A DNA stretch of 44,355 bases from a virus. Shown piece by piece: positions 32,440 through 39,622 of this stretch. Each line of letters starts with the position of its first letter. Within the stretch, counting starts at the first letter, position 1. The notes under the pieces are model-generated. The model was not told the DNA's origin. It saw only the letters and a list, made by a program, of their open reading frames with translations, and ran no database searches. The translations under genes were made by a program, and so were the position numbers. The stretch spans positions 1 through 44,355 of IMG/VR virus record IMGVR_UViG_3300044684_000248; one strand, given 5' to 3'.

Positions 32440-33087
32440 TCAGATGCCCAGGGCGGCAAAGATCGTCTGCCGCGGAACCTTCGGAACAGCCGCCATTGGC
32501 CGGCCTGGCGTCTCCCACTGGTACGCCTTCATCGTGCTTGCCTCGGCGCGCCGGACTTTTCCCTCTCGGCGGAGCTTTTGAACCACAAGCTGCACGGCGC
32601 GCTGATTCGCATCCAGGCGCTGCGCTATCTGCTCGGTCGTGTAGCCCGGCATCTTCCCCAGCAGGGCTAGCACCTGATCAGGCAGAGGCGGGTCATAGAC
32701 GCGGCGATCACGCTGGCGCGGGATCTGCGCTCGGCGCCGGCTATACGACTGGCGAGACAGCTCGCGACGTCGCTCCAAGCGCGCCGGATCTGCTCGCACT
32801 GCGGCGTGACGCTCCACATTCGTTTTCCGCGTCATGGGCGCATCCGGCTCGCTACCGAGGCCGTACAGCGGGCGCTTTGTGCCGTTGATGACGTCGTAAC
32901 CCGCGATGCGCACCCGTCGATTCGGCTCCGACCGAAGGTGGCGGAGGTACTCGGTCGCCATCGACTGATCACAGTAAAGCTTCTCAGCGATCGTGCTGGC
33001 AGGCAGAGTCTGGCCCGCGAGTAGCGCAAGAAGCCGCTCAATCCGTATCTGAGCTCGCTTTGACTGGAACGTAGTGTTGCGAATCAT
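32440..33087 (-). CDS. DNA-binding protein with two winged-helix segments
   Basis: This 215-aa protein has an N-terminal wHTH (RIERLLALLAGQTLPASTIAEKLYCDQSMATEYLRHL, residues 16-52) and a second wHTH in the C-terminal half (DQVLALLGKMPGYTTEQIAQRLDANQRAVQLVVQKLRREGKVRR, about 137-180). A basic linker (RRELSRQSYSRRRAQIPRQRDRR) joins them. It could be the origin-recognition half of the replication initiator or a regulator. AAGGAGG precedes the ATG. Confidence 0.8.
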   Translation of the reverse strand: MIRNTTFQSKRAQIRIERLLALLAGQTLPASTIAEKLYCDQSMATEYLRHLRSEPNRRVRIAGYDVINGTKRPLYGLGSEPDAPMTRKTNVERHAAVRADPARLERRRELSRQSYSRRRAQIPRQRDRRVYDPPLPDQVLALLGKMPGYTTEQIAQRLDANQRAVQLVVQKLRREGKVRRAEASTMKAYQWETPGRPMAAVPKVPRQTIFAALGI

Positions 33088-33572
33088 GCGGCCTCCTTAC
33101 GGATCTCGCCCATAACGCTCACGTGATCAATCCGATAACGCTCGCGACGCATCACTTCGTCGGCCGCCCGGTCGACGTCCATCGCCCGAGAGTTCTCGAG
33201 TTGCACGTCGTGGCAATCCAGGGCTTCGTTCACGATGACCATCTCCGGGCCCGTGAACAGGAAGCGGCCGTTGTTGCGAACTGCTCGCTTGCCAACCTCC
33301 AGCATCGCGGTTTGCGCTGCAATGAATACCTTCTTGAACTCAGGCCCGATACCCTGCTCGCACATGACCCCTGCGATATTCAGCACACCTGCGAGACGCT
33401 TCCACTGGACGAGGGTGCCTCGGCCCTGCGACATGGTCACCATGGCCGCGTGCGTCTGGAGTTGGTTGCTACGAAGGTGTGCGTGATGCGCGTCACCCAT
33501 GCCGCCGAAGATCGAAAGCACGTTTGTCGTCCATCCCTTAGGGCGATATTTCTTGTTGCGCGGCTTCTTCAT
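33084..33572 (-). CDS. Conserved phage protein of unknown function
   Basis: This 162-aa protein begins MKKPRNKKYRPKGWTTNV with GAGAGG five bases upstream, so the ATG at 33572 is chosen. A longer in-frame start lies inside the methyltransferase gene. The middle has HHAHLRSNQLQTHAAMVTMSQGRG and a long helical part. I recognise it as recurrent in phages of Burkholderiales without known function. ATGA overlaps on both sides. Confidence 0.75.
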   Translation of the reverse strand: MKKPRNKKYRPKGWTTNVLSIFGGMGDAHHAHLRSNQLQTHAAMVTMSQGRGTLVQWKRLAGVLNIAGVMCEQGIGPEFKKVFIAAQTAMLEVGKRAVRNNGRFLFTGPEMVIVNEALDCHDVQLENSRAMDVDRAADEVMRRERYRIDHVSVMGEIRKEAA

Positions 33573-34285
33573 GCTGCCTCTCCGAACAAACCGGCCTGCT
33601 CTTGCGGCGGAACTTCGGGCACAAATAGCTGCCCCTGCGACACGGCTTGTTCGATTCGTGCGCATGCAATGTCGAAGTACTTGGCCTCGCGCTCGACACC
33701 GATGAAACGTCGACCCAGCTGGATGGCCGCGACACCAGTTGTACCACTACCCATGTATGGATCGAAGATCGTCTCGCATTCGCCCGCCTGCTCTATACAC
33801 CAGCCCATGACTTTCACCGGCTTCTGAGTCGGATGCACACGTGGAACCCCGCGCTCGGAGTCGCGTAACATGCCGTTCCACATGTGACGGATGGTGCGAA
33901 CGGCCCCCGGGAGGTTTGTCCAGGCGAGCTCACAGTCAGCAAAATCCCCGCTGTTTAACTTGTCCCAGACGAGCCATTTACTGCTCGGCGGGAGGTCGAA
34001 ATAGTTCCCTCCCCACAGGATGCATTTTGGTGATGCAGCGATGAGCGCCTGGAGCACTTCCGGCGCTGGCGCATTTTTGTCCCAGTCGGACTTTCCGTAG
34101 TCAGGCGAGACTATCGCTTTCCCGCCCTTTACCCTGTTCCTGCTCTGATGATTTTTTGACGACTCGCCGATTCCATATGGCGGATCGGTAATAACCGCAT
34201 CGACACCGGACACAAACGGGAGGACATCCATGCAGTCGCCGCGATACAAGGTGGCCGCGCCTATCGATACCTTTTCAAAATTCAT
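33569..34285 (-). CDS. DNA methyltransferase (beta class, DPPY)
   Basis: This 238-aa protein has motif IV DPPYGIG at residues 34-40 before motif I FDPYMGSGTTGVA at 174-186, the beta-class order used by N6-adenine and N4-cytosine methyltransferases. HPTQKPVKVM at 151-160 is the conserved region after the target-recognition part. No restriction gene is nearby, so it is an orphan enzyme likely protecting phage DNA or altering expression. The target sequence cannot be read from the gene. AAGGAGG precedes the ATG. Confidence 0.92.
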   Translation of the reverse strand: MNFEKVSIGAATLYRGDCMDVLPFVSGVDAVITDPPYGIGESSKNHQSRNRVKGGKAIVSPDYGKSDWDKNAPAPEVLQALIAASPKCILWGGNYFDLPPSSKWLVWDKLNSGDFADCELAWTNLPGAVRTIRHMWNGMLRDSERGVPRVHPTQKPVKVMGWCIEQAGECETIFDPYMGSGTTGVAAIQLGRRFIGVEREAKYFDIACARIEQAVSQGQLFVPEVPPQEQAGLFGEAA

Positions 34286-34839
34286 ACAGCCTCCTTCGAA
34301 TTTTCGTGACCGTCACCGCTAAGCAATGACGCCTCCGTAATCCCTAGCATTGCCATGCACTCGGCCAGCAGATCCATCTGCATGCCGTAGCGCGCCTGGA
34401 ACGTCGCCTTTCGGCCGTGCACGCTGATTCGTCCTCGCGGGTCGCTGTCGTCCTGTTGGTGATGCGCCGCGCATAAAGGAATCGTCAGGAAGTGCGCGCC
34501 CGGCTTGGTCCGGCCGTCGACGTGGTGCAAGCTGATGTCGCGGTTCGTCCATCCGTCTTTCAGGCATGCGATGCAAGGCAGCGATCCCATCAGGTCCATG
34601 AAGCGAGCCTCGGCCGCGGTCGGCGCCCTGCCCTTCATGCCGAGGGACTTCATTGGCTTTGGGGCTTTGGTTTTGGCGGCTTTGGTATGCTTTGGGGCCT
34701 TTGCCCTTCCGGCGGCCTGGGCTGCAGCTGCTCGAAGCAGGCCAGCGCTGGCGGCAGGCGTCCCGAACCCGCTGCCGCGCGACATCGGCGTCTTGCGCTC
34801 GAGCGGCTTGCCGGGCTTGAGCGGTTTTCGCTGCTTCAT
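34282..34839 (-). CDS. Ref-like RecA-dependent nuclease family protein
   Basis: This 185-aa protein has a Lys/Ala/Pro-rich N-terminal 75 residues, as in phage P1 Ref. A zinc/HNH-type core follows (LPCIACLKDGWTNRDISLHHVDGRTKPGAHFLTIPLCAAHHQ) and the ending GRKATFQARYGMQMDLLAECMAML matches the Ref family. Ref cuts DNA within RecA-made displacement loops. The ATG at 34839 overlaps the upstream gene's end (ATGG/TGA). Together with rdgC and the RuvC-like protein it gives the phage a recombination set. Confidence 0.8.
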   Translation of the reverse strand: MKQRKPLKPGKPLERKTPMSRGSGFGTPAASAGLLRAAAAQAAGRAKAPKHTKAAKTKAPKPMKSLGMKGRAPTAAEARFMDLMGSLPCIACLKDGWTNRDISLHHVDGRTKPGAHFLTIPLCAAHHQQDDSDPRGRISVHGRKATFQARYGMQMDLLAECMAMLGITEASLLSGDGHENSKEAV

Positions 34840-35417
34840 GGCGTCACTCGCTTGAACTCGACCACCCATACCCAAGGGTTGGCGTCCCAGCTGCCGGCGC
34901 CGTTGATGCTTTCCCACAGCGCCTTGTAGCCGTTGATGGCAATGCCGGCCCAAACGGCCAGATCGACGCCTTCAGCGCGCGCATCCTCATAGCTGATGTC
35001 TTGAAGCCGCTCGACGCGCACGCGGGTGATCTCCAGCAGGATGCGGCAGGCCCAGCGCGGCATGTGGATGCTTGGCTTCCAGGGCGCCGCAATTTCGTTG
35101 CCCTCGGCGTCTGTCCAGCCTCCACCGGGCTGCTCGGGGTCCGCACGGTAGAAAACGTCCCAGTTGTCAGGTTCGTCCTGCGGCGATCCGCCGTCAGGGT
35201 CGACAACAGAGAGTGCGAACGTCTCGCGCACCCACAGGCGGTCGCCGGGCTGGCCGTAGGGGCACGCTATCGGGCGGCCTTGCGAATCCACCAGACGGCA
35301 CATACCAAATTCGGCGGCAAGCGGCTGAGGCTTCACCACGCGCCGCGTCTGCGTCTTGCTGCCGTCGAGCAGCGCGCGCACCATCGCGCCAGTGAAGAGG
35401 ATTGGGCGCTCCTTCAT
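34836..35417 (-). CDS. ASCH-like phage protein
   Basis: This 193-aa protein opens KERPILFTGAMVRALLDGSKTQTRRVVKPQ, with CPYGQPGDRLWVRETFA in the middle and IHMPRWACRILLEITRVRVERLQDISYEDARAEG near the end, the pattern of phage ASCH/PUA-like proteins. The ASCH fold binds RNA or nucleotides in other families; the role in phages is not known. ATGA overlaps on both sides. Confidence 0.85.
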   Translation of the reverse strand: MKERPILFTGAMVRALLDGSKTQTRRVVKPQPLAAEFGMCRLVDSQGRPIACPYGQPGDRLWVRETFALSVVDPDGGSPQDEPDNWDVFYRADPEQPGGGWTDAEGNEIAAPWKPSIHMPRWACRILLEITRVRVERLQDISYEDARAEGVDLAVWAGIAINGYKALWESINGAGSWDANPWVWVVEFKRVTP

Positions 35418-35839
35418 GCTCCGTCTCCGTACACGCTCTTGACGCTGAAGCCTTCAGGCCGGCGCGACCAGTCCGGAACATCCTGGCGCGTTCCGCGGCT
35501 ATTCGTCAGGTACTTCTTGCTCAGGCCCGAGCCCGCGAACACGTCGCGCTTCGCCGCCGGAACGATCTGCCCAACGTATTTCTCTTCCGGCTTGTCTTCC
35601 TGTGCGTCGTAGTAGTCCAGAGCTGCCTGGCTGCAGGCGATCTTTCCACGCTCGGTTTCGATCAACCAGCCGCCCGTGATTGCGCGCTGGAGTGCATCGC
35701 GGCGAGCGCTCATCGTGGCGCCAAAGTTCACGGCCAGGAAGAGTTCGACCTCCGTGCATGACCCGTGTGTGTAGATGTACGCGCCGGCGGCTTTCTGGAT
35801 ATCCCCCTTGGGCAAGACGATGTCTTTTGGCTTCGTCAT
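35414..35839 (-). CDS. Hypothetical early protein, possible winged helix
   Basis: This 141-aa protein has a region DIQKAAGAYIYTHGSCTEVELFLAVNFGATMSARRDALQRAITGGWLIETERGKIACS that looks like a winged helix (residues 13-70), with a basic C-terminal tail (KKYLTNSRGTRQDVPDWSRRPEGF). Overlaps its neighbours by ATGA. Family not recognised. Confidence 0.7.
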   Translation of the reverse strand: MTKPKDIVLPKGDIQKAAGAYIYTHGSCTEVELFLAVNFGATMSARRDALQRAITGGWLIETERGKIACSQAALDYYDAQEDKPEEKYVGQIVPAAKRDVFAGSGLSKKYLTNSRGTRQDVPDWSRRPEGFSVKSVYGDGA

Positions 35840-36285
35840 ACTCGGGCCTCCACGCGCGCAAAGCTGAAGAAATGCGCGAGCAGCGGATCATGCTGCGGAA
35901 TGCGCGTCTGGAGCCGCACCTTGAACTCGACGTCGTCCTCCATGATGTGGAAGTGGCGCGCCGGATCCTGGGCGGCGAGTGTGATCGCGCAGGGCCGCGG
36001 CTTGATCGGGCGTGCTGGCGACTTAGCGTCCAGGGTCGCGAGGTAGCTAGCGACTTTGCCCGCGTCGCGCGTCAAGCGGCACATCAGGTGGCCAGCGATC
36101 CACACCGATTCGACGATGCCGCCCAGGTCGACCATGTACTTGCGGACGCCCGACGGGCCGATGGCGAGCAGGCCGCCGACTTCGTCGCGCGACATGTCGC
36201 TTACCTGCAGCGCTGCGATCAGCTTGCGCACGCGCTCGATGCGCTCCACGGTGCGGGATGGGGTGACGTGGCGACCGCGGCTCAT
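35836..36285 (-). CDS. Hypothetical DNA-binding protein
   Basis: In this 149-aa protein residues 15-60 resemble an HTH (VERIERVRKLIAALQVSDMSRDEVGGLLAIGPSGVRKYMVDL), followed by a beta segment (VESVWIAGHLMCRLT) and a His-rich middle. It probably regulates or accompanies replication. ATGA overlap with both neighbours. Confidence 0.7.
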   Translation of the reverse strand: MSRGRHVTPSRTVERIERVRKLIAALQVSDMSRDEVGGLLAIGPSGVRKYMVDLGGIVESVWIAGHLMCRLTRDAGKVASYLATLDAKSPARPIKPRPCAITLAAQDPARHFHIMEDDVEFKVRLQTRIPQHDPLLAHFFSFARVEARV

Positions 36286-36590
36286 TGCTGGACCTCGAAC
36301 ATATCGACGGTCCGGGTATCGCGTTCGATCGCATCAGCGGCCGCGATCGCGACGCGAGCGGCCGCATCAAGATCGGCGTCCGTCAGAATGTGCCGACGGA
36401 TCTCCGTGACGTACACCGCATCGCCAACGCGCATTGCGAAGCCATCGCGCTCGTTGGCAACTACCAACTCGGCGACCGATTTAGCGTCGTATTCGGGGAA
36501 ATTGGTGAACCAGTACTGCTGAGCTGCAGCAGCTGGCGAAGACCGATCTTCACCGACGTGCGCCGTCGGCTTAGGATTTGCTGTTATCAT
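36282..36590 (-). CDS. Hypothetical early phage protein
   Basis: This 102-aa protein has AGGAG seven bases before the ATG. The core EYDAKSVAELVVANERDGFAMRVGDAVYVTEIRRHIL is alpha/beta, and the C-terminus is an Ala-rich helix (DLDAAARVAIAAADAIERD). No family recognised. It starts a new run of ATGA-coupled genes after a hairpin. Confidence 0.72.
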   Translation of the reverse strand: MITANPKPTAHVGEDRSSPAAAAQQYWFTNFPEYDAKSVAELVVANERDGFAMRVGDAVYVTEIRRHILTDADLDAAARVAIAAADAIERDTRTVDMFEVQQ

Positions 36591-36620
36591 TCTGGCTCCT
36601 AGAGATTCACTGCTTCACTA

Positions 36621-36645
36621 AGCCCGGTTGCCGCCGGGCTTTTTT
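36621..36645 (+). terminator. Hairpin with T-tract on the plus strand
   Basis: AGCCCGG / CCGGGCT (36621-36627, 36634-36640) is followed by TTTTT on the plus strand. It sits directly after the stop of the 32-aa minus-strand gene. No plus gene precedes it, so its role is to stop antisense transcription or to pause the early operon. Confidence 0.5.
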
Positions 36646-36742
36646 ATTTCTGCTGGCCTTCCAGCAGCTCTCGGTACTTCTTCTTGCTCATCACGTGGCC
36701 GGGCTCGATCGGTGCCGGGACGTGTTCTTCGTTTTCCTGCAT
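36644..36742 (-). CDS. Tiny hypothetical protein, 32 aa
   Basis: MQENEEHVPAPIEPGHVMSKKKY and so on, ending LLEGQQK. AAGGAAG lies just before the ATG. The spacing, within a run of small early genes, supports translation. Unknown function. Confidence 0.55.
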   Translation of the reverse strand: MQENEEHVPAPIEPGHVMSKKKYRELLEGQQK

Positions 36743-36765
36743 CTACTTCCTTTCTCGTTACTCGC

Positions 36766-36966
36766 CTACTGCGCCCACTCTCGAATCTGCTGCAAGGTCA
36801 CGCCCAAGTACTCGATCATTCGGAGCTTCGTCGTCGCACCCAGCGTTCCGCCGGCTCGTAACCTGCTGATTACGCTAGGTGCCACCTCCAGTTCACGGGC
36901 CAGCGCCGCATCGCTCTTGATGTCGTGCCGCCGCCGCAGTTCGTCGATCAAAGTCGCGTTGCACAT
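36766..36966 (-). CDS. Small XRE/Cro-like DNA-binding protein
   Basis: This 66-aa protein has an HTH (SDAALARELEVAPSVISRLRAGGTLG, residues 18-43) preceded by a short helix. It resembles small Cro-like regulators. GGAG lies upstream. Its place in the early operon suggests a second early regulator. Confidence 0.8.
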   Translation of the reverse strand: MCNATLIDELRRRHDIKSDAALARELEVAPSVISRLRAGGTLGATTKLRMIEYLGVTLQQIREWAQ

Positions 36967-37001
36967 CTCTTGGGCTCCCTGTTCTTTTGGTGTTAGTGCC
37001 G

Positions 37002-37229
37002 CTACTTCGTGATGCCGACCGGGCAGCGCGTTTCGTCGGCGATGACCACGATCGGGACGACGATCGTTTCCGAAAAGACGATTGCCAGAGCCAGATTCAA
37101 GGCGCTCAGCTTGTATTCCACGCCGGGCTTCTTATCCTCGAAGGCGCCAATGCACTCGCCGTATTGGGTTTTGGTCGTGCAGCCAGCCAGCAGGGCCAGC
37201 ATCAGCGCAGCTACGATCGTCTTTTTCAT
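37002..37229 (-). CDS. Small lipoprotein
   Basis: This 75-aa protein has a lipoprotein signal (MKKTIVAALMLALLAGC), lipobox LAGC with lipidated Cys17. The mature part has a hydrophobic segment (NLALAIVFSETIVVPIVVI) and two more Cys. AAAGGGA precedes the ATG at 37229. It could be an exclusion or lysis-related lipoprotein; in the early operon exclusion is more likely, by inference. Confidence 0.8.
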   Translation of the reverse strand: MKKTIVAALMLALLAGCTTKTQYGECIGAFEDKKPGVEYKLSALNLALAIVFSETIVVPIVVIADETRCPVGITK

Positions 37230-37278
37230 GTCATCCCTTTCGTTATTGGTGGCGGCATGCCCGCCGCCTGGGTCTTCC

Positions 37279-37857
37279 CTACAGCGAAGCCGATGCCGCG
37301 GTCGACTCGGCAGCAAGCAGCGCCGCCTCAAGCGCGCGCTTTGCATCGACGTCCGCCTGAATGGATTCGGACACTTCCTTGATCGCCGCGCGGATGGCGT
37401 CGGGGCTCTTGGAACTGGCGGCAACGACCACTGCGGATTGCGCTTCCGAGTTCTCTTTGATCATTGCCTGCAGGTGGCTGAGGCCATCGAAGCGCGCCGG
37501 CGTGACCGGCTCCAGGCTGCGAGCCTCGACGCCCAGCGGACGGAACATCTGATTGATGCAGTGCAGGCGCAGATCCAGCGGCAGCGCTGCCAGGATGCTC
37601 TGGACCATACCCGCCGGCAGCGTGCCATCGGCGTCGAGCCAGCGGAACAGCTTTTGCGCGCCTTTCTTGGCTTGCGTGTACGTGTCACCGACGAAACTGA
37701 AGTCAACGCCGGTCACGGCCTCACCACCGAGTGCCGCGTGTGCGTCCATGACCATGGCGGCAATGGCCTCGCGGCTGATGTTGCCGGCGCGGCGCCAGGA
37801 TTCGATCTCGGCGCGGAGGACGCTTGCGATGCCTTGGTTGTGAGGATTGATATTCAT
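37279..37857 (-). CDS. YdaT-like early regulatory protein
   Basis: This 192-aa protein contains REAIAAMVMDAHAALGGEA, DTYTQAKKGAQKLFRWLDADGTLPAGMVQSILAALPLDLRLHCINQMF, similar to the YdaT family (prophage Rac), which lies in the cII position after the YdaS/Cro-like gene. YdaT from Rac blocks cell division when overproduced and may regulate transcription. The C-terminal 60 residues are an Ala/Ser-rich helix. Assignment is by pattern and position. Confidence 0.65.
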   Translation of the reverse strand: MNINPHNQGIASVLRAEIESWRRAGNISREAIAAMVMDAHAALGGEAVTGVDFSFVGDTYTQAKKGAQKLFRWLDADGTLPAGMVQSILAALPLDLRLHCINQMFRPLGVEARSLEPVTPARFDGLSHLQAMIKENSEAQSAVVVAASSKSPDAIRAAIKEVSESIQADVDAKRALEAALLAAESTAASASL

Positions 37858-38026
37858 GACTTTTTTCGCCTAGAGGACTAATCTGACAACATTGAAGAAC
37901 AACCAACTAAGAGCCTGCTATGTCCAACGCCGCCTTCGTACTGATGAATTGCGATCTAGTCGCTGTATCGCTGAAGCTTGGCTGCGCTGGCGTGGTTACG
38001 ATCTACTGCGGGGCAAACCGGGCGCG

Positions 38027-38314
38027 TCAACTCGGCGGCGCTGCCTCTGGCGTTGCGTCCGAGGCGCGACGCTTCGGGTGTGCCGATACAGAAGGCGGAG
38101 CGACGACCGCCCGGAGTGATGGCGGAAGCAAGTCGTACGTCGTCACGCGACCAGCGGTTGCTCGCGAAATTGCCTCGCACCGCTCAGCAGGCGCTTGGCC
38201 CTTCTTCAGCCACTTGTAGACTGCTTGCGCCGAAATGTTGCAAGCACCCGCAATAGCAGGAACCCCCACAGCATCGGCAGCGCGTTGCAGCGCTGATGTT
38301 TTGGTTTCGTCCAT
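38027..38314 (-). CDS. Cro-like repressor (YdaS type)
   Basis: This 95-aa protein has the helix-turn-helix ALQRAADAVGVPAIAGACNISAQAVYKWLKKGQAPAERCEAISRATAGRV that matches the YdaS/Cro group. It is the first gene of the leftward early operon and is divergent from the CI-like gene. No ribosome binding site: the -10 box ends six bases before the ATG, which predicts a leaderless mRNA. Confidence 0.85.
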   Translation of the reverse strand: MDETKTSALQRAADAVGVPAIAGACNISAQAVYKWLKKGQAPAERCEAISRATAGRVTTYDLLPPSLRAVVAPPSVSAHPKRRASDATPEAAPPS

Positions 38315-38320
38315 GCCGTT

Positions 38321-38399
38321 AGTAAACCACAGGTTGACTTACGATGCAACAAATATCAACCACAGGTGGATTGAAAGTCGCCGGTTTTCCACTCAACAT
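38321..38399. promoter_or_regulatory. Divergent Pcro / PcI promoters with operators (OR-like)
   Basis: Pcro, minus strand: -35 TTGCAT (38349-38344), 17 bases, -10 TTTACT (38326-38321). PcI, plus strand: -35 TTGAAA (38371-38376), 17 bases, -10 CAACAT (38394-38399). Two operators with core AACC-ACA-GGT lie at 38323-38337 and 38356-38370; the first abuts the Pcro -10. The same operator/-10 block occurs at the early plus-strand promoter near 42.84 kb. Confidence 0.75.
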
Positions 38400-38406
38400 C
38401 GCGGCC

Positions 38407-38751
38407 ATGAGTGAACTAGGGAAAATAATTAAGGCGCGACTGAGGGAACTCGGCGAAACCCAGGAATGGCTCGCTGAGCAGGTCAGCGTGTCAAAGAACG
38501 CTGTCTCTAAGTGGGTTAGAGAGGGGAAGATTTCGCGTGAAAACGCGATCAAAGTATCCCAGGTGCTTAACCTCTCGGCAGATCGTCTATTGCTGGGCGA
38601 GTCGACAATCGATGCGACAGCAGCACTTGAAACGACCCTGGAGCGACTCGACGCAGACGAGAAACGTCTGCTAGACCTTTATCGTCGCGCGACTAAGGAC
38701 GGGAAACTCATGGTGTACGGGGCCGCCATGGTCGCCCCGAAAGAGCAATAA
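38407..38751 (+). CDS. CI-like repressor, short form
   Basis: This 114-aa protein has an XRE helix-turn-helix (MSELGKIIKARLRELGETQEWLAEQVSVSKNAVSKWVREGKISRENAIKVSQVLN, residues 1-55) and a helical C-terminal part for dimerisation. The S24 peptidase domain of lambda CI is absent, so RecA-triggered self-cleavage cannot relieve it; an antirepressor or a second regulator must. No ribosome binding site. The -10 ends seven bases before the ATG, suggesting a leaderless message. A longer frame starting at 38344 would begin inside the operators. Confidence 0.85.
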   Translation: MSELGKIIKARLRELGETQEWLAEQVSVSKNAVSKWVREGKISRENAIKVSQVLNLSADRLLLGESTIDATAALETTLERLDADEKRLLDLYRRATKDGKLMVYGAAMVAPKEQ

Positions 38752-38773
38752 CACTGGCGGGCGACTGACCAGG

Positions 38774-38965
38774 TCAGCCAGAAACCGCCTGAGGCGCGGG
38801 CAGCGTGCATCGGTACTGCTCAGACAGGGCAAACAACATTTCCTGGGCGCTTGCCTTCATTGCCCGATAGTTCGAGATGAGCCGCCTCTCCCTTCCACTC
38901 AACTGAAGTCCATCCATATCGTTGTCGGTCGTCGCGACCGGCTGCGGCATCTTCTCGTCTGACAT
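38774..38965 (-). CDS. Hypothetical protein convergent with the CI-like gene
   Basis: This 63-aa protein has AAAGGAG before the ATG. The ERRLISNYRAMKASAQEMLFALSEQY helix is typical of small phage helical proteins. It reads toward the CI-like gene. Family unknown; may be a regulator partner. Confidence 0.7.
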   Translation of the reverse strand: MSDEKMPQPVATTDNDMDGLQLSGRERRLISNYRAMKASAQEMLFALSEQYRCTLPAPQAVSG

Positions 38966-39002
38966 CTTTACTCCTTTGCAATTGTCCTAGCTACTATATT
39001 GC

Positions 39003-39018
39003 GTAGGACATGTCCTAC
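39003..39018. promoter_or_regulatory. Perfect 16-bp palindrome GTAGGACATGTCCTAC
   Basis: It lies 38 bases upstream of the 63-aa gene, in the intergenic region shared with the Arc-like gene. A half-copy (TGTCCTA) occurs at 38983-38989. Typical of a dimeric repressor operator; the binding protein is unknown. Confidence 0.75.
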
Positions 39019-39107
39019 ATGCAACGATAAGAAAGGTCTTTCACGCCTATTTAGTTTGCATAGAACAACCAAGTATCACATTGCTCTAGGCAAACACAAA
39101 GCACTAG

Positions 39108-39170
39108 TTGTCACCAACGGTCGTAATCCACTATCCTGAGCACAAAAGTGCCTCCATTTGTATGGCACTT
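39108..39170 (+). promoter_or_regulatory. Possible promoter and leader of the Arc-like gene
   Basis: -35 TTGTCA (39108-39113) and -10 TATCCT (39132-39137) with 18-base spacing, then an AAGTGCC / GGCACTT inverted repeat (39146-39152, 39164-39170) in the leader. Confidence 0.45.
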
Positions 39171-39208
39171 GCAACACGGCTGTTCATAAACGCGCAAGAA
39201 TCGCGCGC

Positions 39209-39499
39209 ATGAAAGAACAGCCACCTAAGAAGCCCTACATCAAGAGTGCCGTGCGCTTGCCTGCCGACCTACACGCCGATATAAAAGAGTCCGCGTTGCG
39301 AGAGGACCACTCGATGAATGATGAAATCATTCGCCGTCTCGCCGCCATGTCTGGTGGCGCCTCTCTTGCGACCATCCTCGCCCACATTCGCAGACTCAGC
39401 GACGAAAACCAACAGCTCAAGGCCGAGCTCAAAGCCGAGAGCAAGAAGACGCAGGACATGGTCCAGACCATCATCGACGCGCTCAGCCCTCGCCGCTAA
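39209..39499 (+). CDS. Arc-family ribbon-helix-helix protein
   Basis: This 96-aa protein has residues 10-45 forming an RHH domain (IKSAVRLPADLHADIKESALREDHSMNDEIIRRLAAM), followed by a coiled-coil (HIRRLSDENQQLKAELKAESKKTQDMVQTIIDAL) as in Mnt tetramers. It is the third RHH regulator in the window. The ATG at 39209 fits the domain start. Confidence 0.85.
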   Translation: MKEQPPKKPYIKSAVRLPADLHADIKESALREDHSMNDEIIRRLAAMSGGASLATILAHIRRLSDENQQLKAELKAESKKTQDMVQTIIDALSPRR

Positions 39500-39536
39500 C
39501 GCCGCTGCGGCCTCTCATTATTGCACATCCGAAACA

Positions 39537-39552
39537 CTGTATGTTCATACAG
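39537..39552. promoter_or_regulatory. LexA-type SOS box
   Basis: CTGTATGTTCATACAG is a perfect palindrome that fits CTGT-N8-ACAG, the LexA consensus of beta- and gammaproteobacteria, with flanking A and TAT also as in strong boxes. It lies 70 bases upstream of the S24 repressor gene. It may bind host LexA or the phage S24 protein itself. Confidence 0.85.
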
Positions 39553-39622
39553 TATAGGTTTGCTTATTGTACAAGGTCAAGTAATTCTGTACCTTTGCAC
39601 GCAAATTTTCTATACTGCTGGC

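Noticed and set aside
31705-32670. Plus-strand open frame of 321 codons opposite the Rha/KilAC gene
   Set aside because: Crosses two genuine minus-strand genes with good ribosome binding sites and has no recognisable domain.
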